This document shows positions 58,234 through 64,000 of a DNA stretch of 64,000 bases, one piece after another. The first letter of the stretch is position 1; the number at the start of each line of letters is the position of its first letter. Position numbers and translations under genes: made by a program. The notes below the pieces were generated by a model. The model saw only the letters and a list, made by a program, of their open reading frames with translations. It was not told where the DNA came from and ran no database searches. Origin of the DNA: CAVQUE01 sp046290435 (GTDB lineage: Bacteria; Actinomycetota; Acidimicrobiia; Acidimicrobiales; UBA8592); NCBI GenBank assembly GCA_046290435.1, contig JBKAGO010000076.1, positions 1 through 64,000 on the forward strand, read 5' to 3'.

Positions 58234-60894
58234 TCAGCCGGCGATCGTGCTGCCCATGGCGGCCTCGACGTCGCCGGGGCCGAGGGGTCGACTGAAGCGG
58301 TATCCCTGCAGGTGGTCGCTGCCGAGCTGGGCCAGCAGGTCGGCCTGCTCGAAGGTCTCCACGCCTTCGGCGGTGACCGACACGCCCAGCAGGTGGCCGG
58401 TCTCGACGATCAACTTGACCAGCGAACGGTCGTCGGAGCGTTCGAGGTTGCTGACGAAACTGCGATCGATCTTCAAGACGTCGACCGGCAGGCGTCGCAG
58501 GTGCGCGAGCGACGTGTAGCCGGTGCCGAAGTCGTCGATGGCCACCTTGATGCCGTGGTTGCGCAGCTCCGACAGTCGCCGGGCGGCACGATCGAGGTCG
58601 CCGAGGAGCGCGCTCTCGGTGATCTCGAGGATGAGCCGGCTGGGCGAGACGTCGTGACGGTCGAGGGCGCCGAGCACGTCGGTCAGCAGCGTCGGTGCGC
58701 ACAGGTGCCGAGCGGAGAGGTTGACGGCCACCGGGAGTCGCCCGAGGTCGGGGTGGTCCTTCCAGCTCGCCATCTGGGCTGCCGCACGGTTCAGCACCCA
58801 CCGGTCGACGTCGAGGATGAGGTCGCTGCGTTCGGCGATCGGGATGAAGTCGTCTGGCGGGATGAGCGTGCCGTCGGGGCGCACCCAACGCACGAGCGCC
58901 TCGAGGGAGACCGCCAGACCCGTTTGGGCCTCGGTGACCGTCTGGTAGTGGAGCACCAGTTCGTCTGCGACGATCGCTTCGCGCAGCGTCGTCTCGATGG
59001 TCGCTCGGTGCTCGAGGCTTCGGCGCAGTTCGGCATCGCAGATCTCGATACGACCACGGCCCTGTGCCTTGGCCTGATAGACCGCGAGATCGGCGTCGCG
59101 GATCATCTCCTCGGCAGACAGGTCGGCCGCGGAGCCGAGTGCGATGCCGATGCTGGCCGCGGGGCTGACGTGGGTCGTGCCGACGCTGACGGGGCGACCG
59201 ATCTCGGTCAGGATGCGCTGGGCGATGAGGACGGCTTCGTCGAGGTCGGCGACCGGTTCGGCGATCACCACGAACTCGTCGCCACCGAGGCGTCCGACAT
59301 GGTCGCCCTCGCGCACGGCGGCGTTGATGCGATGCGCGACCGAGCGCAGCACCCGGTCGCCCGCGGAGTGACCCAAGCGGTCGTTCACCGGCTTGAACTC
59401 GTCGAGATCGATGAACAAGACGGCGAGGTCGCTCCCGGAGCGCCGGACCCGGGCCAGGGCCGACGTCAGCTCGTTGAGCGAGGCCGCACGGTTCGCGAGG
59501 CCGGTGAGCCCGTCGTGCGCGGCCTCGTGCGCGAGGCGCTGGCGGTACTCCTCGCGCTCGGTGAGCGAATCGGCGAGTTGGGCCACCGCCGTGCGCAGCG
59601 ATGCCCCCAGCGCCCCGGGTGCCGGCGTGGCGAGCACCGGATGGGAGAGGTCTTCTTCGGCGAGTGCGAGCGCCTGTCCCTCGGCCAGCTTCAACTGATC
59701 GGCCGCCTCGTTGAGGGCTGCGGCCGCCGAACGGACCTCTTTGGGGCCCGCGACCTGCGCGTGCACCCCGAGTTCGCCTCTGCGCATCCGATCGGCGGCG
59801 TCGGCCATCCGGCGGAGCGGGCCGACGATCCAGCGTCCGGCCACGAGCAAACCCACGAGCGACAGCAACGAAACGACCAGCACGAGGGCCAACACGGCGT
59901 TGCGATCAGCGATGGCGTCCTGGCTGGTCCGGCCGGCGATGGTGGAGACGTTCACCGCCGCAGCGTCGACCAGCTCCACATGGCGGGTCAGCGCCCCGAT
60001 GCTCGACAGGAACGCCTCCTTCTCCGCTTCGATGTCCAAGCCGCTCAAGTCGACCCCCGGCCGCTCGGCAGGAGCCCCGTCGGCCAGGATCGCGTCGGCG
60101 GCGACGCCGACGCTGGCGCGCAGGGCGGCCACGGAGGGGTCGGCGACGGTTATTTCGATCTCGATGATCATCGACGGGTCGGCGATCGCTTCCAGACGGT
60201 TCAGCGTGGAGTCGTAGCCGGCCTGGGATCGCACCAACAGTTCGGCATCATCGGCCAGGCCCCGGGGGCTGTCGAAGCGGAGACCGAACAAGGTCGACGT
60301 CAGCATCGACGTCTCGTTGCGCAGGGCGTTCGTGAGCTCGATGACATCGATGGCGTCGGCGAGGAGGCCCCCATCGTTCGCCGCGGTAGCGAACGACGAG
60401 ATCTCCGCCAGCTGCGCGGTCGCCGATCGCTCGAGCGTCACGAGGATCTCTCCGTAGCTGTCGATCACACCGGCCATCGAGGCCGTGTCGGCTTCTGCCG
60501 CGGCACGCGCCGCCGCGAGACGGGCGGCCGTCTCGGGGAGATCGAGGCTCGTCAGGCGCTCGTCCACTGCAGTTCTCGCAGCGCTGTATTGGCCCTCGAG
60601 ATCGATCTCGACGAGCTCGGCCGCGACATCCAGCGGTACTCCCAGACCGCCGACGACGGCGTTCGCCGTTGCCCACCACTGTTCGGTGGTGAGATCGGCG
60701 GCAAGCGCGAACAACTCGTTGACCCGGTCGACCTCGCGGTCCACTTCTGCCAGGTCGGCGGCTCGGCGCGACGCATCGGAGATCGCCAGGACCGACATCG
60801 ACGCCAGGCCGATCAGCGGCAACAGCGCGACCAGCGCGAGCACAGCGCGCACACCGGGGACTCGCTTCCTGGTCGGGGCCGGGACCTTGGACAC
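58234..60894 (-). CDS. Membrane-bound GGDEF-EAL protein, both domains complete
   Basis: The 886-residue product has a membrane helix near residues 17-37, an extracytoplasmic sensor region of about 290 residues, a second helix near 325-345, a HAMP-like linker, then GGDEF and EAL domains. GRLGGDEFVVIA is intact near residue 540, with LFIDLDEFKPVNDRLGHSAG before it. The EAL domain has VSLEALVRWV, LILEITESALL, AIDDFGTGYTSLAHLRRLP and TAEGVETFEQ, all catalytic residues. It could both make and break c-di-GMP in response to an outside signal. The start is GTG at 60894. The contrast with the degenerate protein at 20.2 kb is clear. Confidence 0.92.
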   Translation of the reverse strand: MSKVPAPTRKRVPGVRAVLALVALLPLIGLASMSVLAISDASRRAADLAEVDREVDRVNELFALAADLTTEQWWATANAVVGGLGVPLDVAAELVEIDLEGQYSAARTAVDERLTSLDLPETAARLAAARAAAEADTASMAGVIDSYGEILVTLERSATAQLAEISSFATAANDGGLLADAIDVIELTNALRNETSMLTSTLFGLRFDSPRGLADDAELLVRSQAGYDSTLNRLEAIADPSMIIEIEITVADPSVAALRASVGVAADAILADGAPAERPGVDLSGLDIEAEKEAFLSSIGALTRHVELVDAAAVNVSTIAGRTSQDAIADRNAVLALVLVVSLLSLVGLLVAGRWIVGPLRRMADAADRMRRGELGVHAQVAGPKEVRSAAAALNEAADQLKLAEGQALALAEEDLSHPVLATPAPGALGASLRTAVAQLADSLTEREEYRQRLAHEAAHDGLTGLANRAASLNELTSALARVRRSGSDLAVLFIDLDEFKPVNDRLGHSAGDRVLRSVAHRINAAVREGDHVGRLGGDEFVVIAEPVADLDEAVLIAQRILTEIGRPVSVGTTHVSPAASIGIALGSAADLSAEEMIRDADLAVYQAKAQGRGRIEICDAELRRSLEHRATIETTLREAIVADELVLHYQTVTEAQTGLAVSLEALVRWVRPDGTLIPPDDFIPIAERSDLILDVDRWVLNRAAAQMASWKDHPDLGRLPVAVNLSARHLCAPTLLTDVLGALDRHDVSPSRLILEITESALLGDLDRAARRLSELRNHGIKVAIDDFGTGYTSLAHLRRLPVDVLKIDRSFVSNLERSDDRSLVKLIVETGHLLGVSVTAEGVETFEQADLLAQLGSDHLQGYRFSRPLGPGDVEAAMGSTIAG

Positions 60895-60961
60895 CTTCGC
60901 CCATCGGCGCGATGAGCGCGGCGATGAGGAATCCTGTCGGACAGTGTTCAGGTGGGTTGGT

Positions 60962-62293
60962 TCAGCCCTCGTCGACGATGGCCTGCGATGCCCGTCCGGC
61001 GGCCGCGTAGATGCCCTTGGCCATGAGGCTGTGCTCGGCCTGGCGGCGTGCGAGGTAGATCTCGGCGCGGGCGCCGTGCACGGAGCGGTCGTCGGGTGCG
61101 GCGCCGGCGGCGATCTCGATCAGCTGGCACGCGAGGCGGAAATCGCCCGCCTCGGCCAGCGCTCGAGCCCGAACGACGAGTGGTTCGGGTCCGCCGGCGA
61201 GGGCGGCGATCTCGGCCGCCACAGCGGCCGGCGGCGCCGGCTTGAGCAGTGAGGGGTCGCCGTTCCACCAGCCGCCGTACATGCGCCAGATGTTGCGGAC
61301 GACGAACTCGGGTTCGTCGTAGACGGGTCGCAGCCACGGCCGGTCGAGCAGGTCGGGGTCGACGCGCACCTCGTGGACGATGGTCTCGAGGGGCACGTCG
61401 GCGTTCATCAGCGCGACCGTGTCGCGCACGAGACCCTCGAGAACAGAGGCCATGTCGCCGAGCACGAGCTCGATGCGTTCGCGGCCCCGGATGGGCAGGC
61501 CGTGGGCGGGCAGGATGAGCTCGGGCTCGTGCGCGATCATTCTCCGCAGTTCCTGGGCCCACTCGAGGGGGTAACGCTGCACCTTCTGGGGGTTGCCGGC
61601 GTTGGGGAAGACCCAGATGACGAGGTCGCCGGTGCAGATGGCCCGGTGCTTCGGGATCCACGCCCAGGTGTGGTCGTCGGTCTCGCCCTTGCCGTGGTGC
61701 AAGTCGATGTCGAGACCGCCGACGCTGAGGCGCAGGTGGTCGCGATAGGTGGTGTCGGGTCGCACGACGTCGGGCGGGATGAACCGCTGCTCGGTGACCA
61801 GGCCCATGCCGTGGCGGGGAGAGACACCGCCGAACTGGCGCATGTTGATGGCGACGTTCCAGCCGTTGGTGTCGTCGTAGCGTTGCATGCGCCGGGGCAC
61901 GTTCTCGTGGCCGAGCACACGCGGACGCCGGTGCCCGCGATCGTCGGCGTCGGCCATGACGGCGCCGGAGCCGCCGACGTGGTCGGCGTGGCCGTGGGTG
62001 TAGATCAGCGAGTCGAGCGGGTCGGTCGACCAGCCCCGCAACGCCTCCATCACCGCGACGCCGCTGCCGTGACCGCTGGCGTCGAAGGACACGATGCCCG
62101 CGTCGGTGCGCAGGGCGATCATGTGGCTGAACGACTCGACGATGGCGATGTCGTCGTCGATCTCGCTCAGCCGGTTGGTGACCCGGTTGGTGGGCTCGTC
62201 GGCGGCACCGGTGTCGATGACCCGGTCGGAGAGCTCGACCGGGTCGGCAGTGGCCACACGATCGCCGTCTCGGGGCTTGGGATGCAACGACAT
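60962..62293 (-). CDS. MBL-fold hydrolase, alkylsulfatase-like
   Basis: The 443-residue product has a metallo-beta-lactamase fold with the zinc motif YTHGHADHVGGSGAV near residue 98 and later ligands HGKGETDDHTW, ICTGDLVIWVF and LILPAHGLPI. The region after residue 290 (ASVLEGLVRDTVALMNADVP, then DRPWLRPVYDEPEFVVRNIW and MYGGWWNGDPS) is the dimerisation domain of alkyl sulfatases of the SdsA1 type, shortened here. It may release sulfate from alkyl or steroid esters, or hydrolyse another ester. It is followed upstream by an enoyl-CoA hydratase gene with a 9-base gap. Confidence 0.82.
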   Translation of the reverse strand: MSLHPKPRDGDRVATADPVELSDRVIDTGAADEPTNRVTNRLSEIDDDIAIVESFSHMIALRTDAGIVSFDASGHGSGVAVMEALRGWSTDPLDSLIYTHGHADHVGGSGAVMADADDRGHRRPRVLGHENVPRRMQRYDDTNGWNVAINMRQFGGVSPRHGMGLVTEQRFIPPDVVRPDTTYRDHLRLSVGGLDIDLHHGKGETDDHTWAWIPKHRAICTGDLVIWVFPNAGNPQKVQRYPLEWAQELRRMIAHEPELILPAHGLPIRGRERIELVLGDMASVLEGLVRDTVALMNADVPLETIVHEVRVDPDLLDRPWLRPVYDEPEFVVRNIWRMYGGWWNGDPSLLKPAPPAAVAAEIAALAGGPEPLVVRARALAEAGDFRLACQLIEIAAGAAPDDRSVHGARAEIYLARRQAEHSLMAKGIYAAAGRASQAIVDEG

Positions 62294-62302
62294 CGGGGCC
62301 GC

Positions 62303-63088
62303 TCAGCGCCGGGCGAAGGTGGCCTTGCCGGGGCCGTGCTCGAGGAAGCTCGCCACGCCGGTGACCTGGTCCTCGGTCTCGAAGCAGTCGCCGAAGGCCT
62401 CGGCCTCGACACGAACGGCGTCGGCGAGTGGCAGCGCCAGGCCTTCCATCATCGCCCGCTTCGCGAAGCGCAGCGCGGCCGGGCCGGCTGCGTACTGTTC
62501 GGCCAACTCGACCGAGCGCGAGTACACGTCGTCGTCGCCGACGACCTCGGACACCAGACCGATGGCCAACGCCTCGGCGCTCGGTACCTGGCGGCCGGAG
62601 TAGACGATCTCCTTGGCCTTGGTGATGCCGACGAGGCGCATCAGGCGCTGCGTCCCGCCGGCTCCGGGGATGATGCCCAGGAGGATCTCGGGCTGGCCGA
62701 AGGTGGTGCGCTCGCCGCCGATGCGGAAGTCCGTCGCCATCGCCAGCTCGCACCCGCCGCCGAGCGCGAAGCCGTTGACCGCCGAGACGGTGATCTGCGG
62801 GAGAGCCTCGAGCGCGAGGAGTGCGTCGTTGAGGCCCTGGGAGAAGGCGATGGCCTCGTCGCGCCCGGAGATCTCGGGGAACTCCTTGATGTCCGCGCCC
62901 GCAGCGAAGATCTTGGGGCCGCCCCAGACCACCACGGCGCCGATGTCGTCGCGTCCGGCCAGCTCGGCGGTGATCTCGCCGAGTTCGGCGGTGACCTGGC
63001 GGCTGATCGCGTTCATCGGCGGCCGCTCGAGGCGGATGGTGGCGACGCCTGCGGCGGTGTCGTCTTCGAGGCGGACCAGTTCTCCCAT
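62303..63088 (-). CDS. Enoyl-CoA hydratase
   Basis: The 261-residue product is a crotonase with both catalytic glutamates: TFGQPEILLGIIPGAGGTQR holds the first, and GITKAKEIVYSGRQVPSAEA the second. IFAAGADIKEFPEI and NGFALGGGCELAMATDF form the oxyanion hole. It hydrates 2-enoyl-CoA in beta-oxidation. The ATG at 63088 was chosen because GGAG lies 6 bases upstream; an ATG at 63100 is the alternative. It is probably co-transcribed with the MBL hydrolase gene 9 bases downstream. Confidence 0.9.
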   Translation of the reverse strand: MGELVRLEDDTAAGVATIRLERPPMNAISRQVTAELGEITAELAGRDDIGAVVVWGGPKIFAAGADIKEFPEISGRDEAIAFSQGLNDALLALEALPQITVSAVNGFALGGGCELAMATDFRIGGERTTFGQPEILLGIIPGAGGTQRLMRLVGITKAKEIVYSGRQVPSAEALAIGLVSEVVGDDDVYSRSVELAEQYAAGPAALRFAKRAMMEGLALPLADAVRVEAEAFGDCFETEDQVTGVASFLEHGPGKATFARR

Positions 63089-63147
63089 GGGGCACTCCAT
63101 CGTGTCGGGGCGATTCGCCGAGCAGACTACTTCGGCAGCCAGAACGC

Positions 63148-63182
63148 GGTGCGCCCCGCCGCGTGCAGCGACGGGGCGCACC
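63148..63182 (-). terminator. Strong hairpin between the MscS-like and crotonase genes
   Basis: An 11-bp perfect stem (63148-63158 with 63172-63182) around a 13-base loop lies 44 bases after the stop codon of the MscS-like gene on the minus strand, so it probably ends that transcript. Confidence 0.65.
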
Positions 63183-63225
63183 TCATCCGTTCCCGGGTTC
63201 GAACCCGGAACCAGCAGCGTCGGGC

Positions 63226-63972
63226 TCAGGCCTGCGGAGGCTGCTGATCTCCCGGGGCCTGTGCCGGGGCCGCGGGGGCGGTGTTGGCCGTGGCCGAGCC
63301 GAGGCGGTCGTAGACCGACGGCCAGAAGCGGTCACGGGCTGCCCAGATGCCGCCGATGCCGAACTTGATGACGATGATCAGTGCCACCGAACCGATGATC
63401 GCCTGGAACAACGTGTCGACGATGTCCGACGCGACCTCGATCTGGTCGAGCGCAGCGAAGATACCGATCATCCAGACCGCGCCGGTGGCGATGTTGGTGA
63501 CGACGTTGCCCCAGCTCTGTGTGGCCGTGAAGCTCCCGACGAAATCGCGGACGAAGTTCGCGACGGCGCCGGTGATGAAGATGATGACGATGGCGACGAA
63601 GATCTTCGGGATGAACGCCACCATGTCGTCGACGACGTCCTTGATGGACTCGATGCCCAAGACGTCGACGGTCAGCTGCAACACGAGCAGCATCAACCCG
63701 ATGTAGATCACCCGGGCCAGCAGCAGGCCCGAATCGGGGTAGCCCGCCCGTTCGAGGTGGCCGCCGAGGCCGCTGCGATCGACCAGCGCGTCCACGCCGA
63801 GCTTGGTGAGGCCACGGTGGACGAGCTTGCGGAGGAACTTCGCGATCATCCAACCGATCACGAAGATGACGAGAGCGCCGATCAGGTTCGGTAGGAACGC
63901 GGCGATGTTGTCGAAGGTCTGTTGGAAGCTGTCGCTGAAACTGATGCCCGCGAGGGCTGTCCCGGTGGCCAT
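63226..63972 (-). CDS. MscS-related membrane protein with TM_helix repeats
   Basis: The 248-residue product has five hydrophobic segments: FLPNLIGALVIFVIGWMIAK at the N-terminus, then LLARVIYIGLMLLVLQLTVD, FIPKIFVAIVIIFITGAVAN, NIATGAVWMIGIFAALDQIE and IIGSVALIIVIKFGIGGIWA. The first three carry the conserved TM_helix (Pfam PF05552) pattern found in MscS-like proteins, but the cytoplasmic beta domain of channels is absent. It would be a membrane protein of the mechanosensitive-channel group with unproven gating. The tail is Pro/Ala-rich. The start is ATG at 63972, close to the window edge. Confidence 0.8.
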   Translation of the reverse strand: MATGTALAGISFSDSFQQTFDNIAAFLPNLIGALVIFVIGWMIAKFLRKLVHRGLTKLGVDALVDRSGLGGHLERAGYPDSGLLLARVIYIGLMLLVLQLTVDVLGIESIKDVVDDMVAFIPKIFVAIVIIFITGAVANFVRDFVGSFTATQSWGNVVTNIATGAVWMIGIFAALDQIEVASDIVDTLFQAIIGSVALIIVIKFGIGGIWAARDRFWPSVYDRLGSATANTAPAAPAQAPGDQQPPQA

Positions 63973-64000
63973 GATGTGTCTCCTGTGTCGTGTGCCAGTG

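Noticed and set aside
63190..63213. A tRNA gene or tRNA fragment
   Set aside because: CCGGGTTCGAACCCGG resembles a T-arm, but the 5-bp stem does not pair correctly around a 7-base loop on either strand, and no acceptor, D or anticodon arm is nearby. It is simply a palindrome.

Overview
The window is GC-rich, gene-dense DNA in the style of the actinobacterial class Acidimicrobiia (the Ilumatobacter/Iamia-like or freshwater-marine group). This is inferred from very high third-position GC, frequent GTG starts, many ATGA/GTGA stop-start overlaps, DUF222-HNH genes, F420/FMN-dependent LLM oxidoreductases, a mycobacterial-type steroid degradation operon, a type III glutamine synthetase and a heliorhodopsin, which is a family of monoderm organisms. 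No rRNA, tRNA, CRISPR array or prophage was found, and the only candidate mobile-element traces are palindromic repeats and DUF222-HNH genes.

Layout. 0-3.5 kb: a palindrome array, a toxin-antitoxin pair with an internally deleted MazF-like toxin, then a minus-strand SDR-esterase-LLM oxidoreductase operon. 3.7-9.8 kb: a secreted spondin-like protein, an orphan ParA with a small coupled partner, a BrkB-family membrane protein, two small membrane proteins, a 3-alpha-hydroxysteroid dehydrogenase-like SDR, a CopD-like protein and an SRPBCC protein. 9.9-14.2 kb: an acyl-CoA ligase, a SnoaL-like protein, an intact DUF222-HNH gene and a YunG-like protein. 14.3-18.4 kb: a tightly overlapped minus-strand operon (hotdog protein, Ppx/GppA, low-molecular-weight phosphatase, hemolysin III, TrmH-like). 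18.4-22.3 kb: a substrate-binding-like lipoprotein diverging from a degenerate PAS-GGDEF-EAL protein. 22.4-27.6 kb: a surface-sugar cassette that appears to make a C-methylated CDP-6-deoxyhexose. 27.6-31.2 kb: an ABC exporter with its own two-component system in one operon.

31.4-34.6 kb holds a methyltransferase, a double GNAT protein, a broken DUF222-HNH gene and a second array of the palindrome seen at the left end. 34.6-39.5 kb is a five-gene ipdA-ipdB-ipdC-acad-acad operon for opening and beta-oxidising the last steroid rings, with a palindrome just after its predicted -10 box. 39.7-45.3 kb holds an orphan sugar ABC ATPase behind a LacI-type operator, an LLM/aldo-keto reductase pair, a Gfo/Idh oxidoreductase and rsgA. 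45.4-48.7 kb holds a coiled-coil membrane protein, two unknown proteins and hisE-hisG. 48.8-53.0 kb holds a crotonase, then heliorhodopsin and glutamine synthetase III. Each gap on either side of heliorhodopsin carries a copy of the same nested palindrome. 53.0-64.0 kb holds lhr with an SOS-box-like site over its promoter, a tandem-domain unknown protein, a complete GGDEF-EAL protein, an MBL-fold hydrolase, an enoyl-CoA hydratase and an MscS-like membrane protein.

The most interesting points are the heliorhodopsin-GSIII pair with its flanking palindromes, the palindrome family that forms arrays beside two damaged genes, a recurrent leaderless promoter layout (TANNNT, 6-7 bases, start codon), and the SOS-type site in front of lhr.
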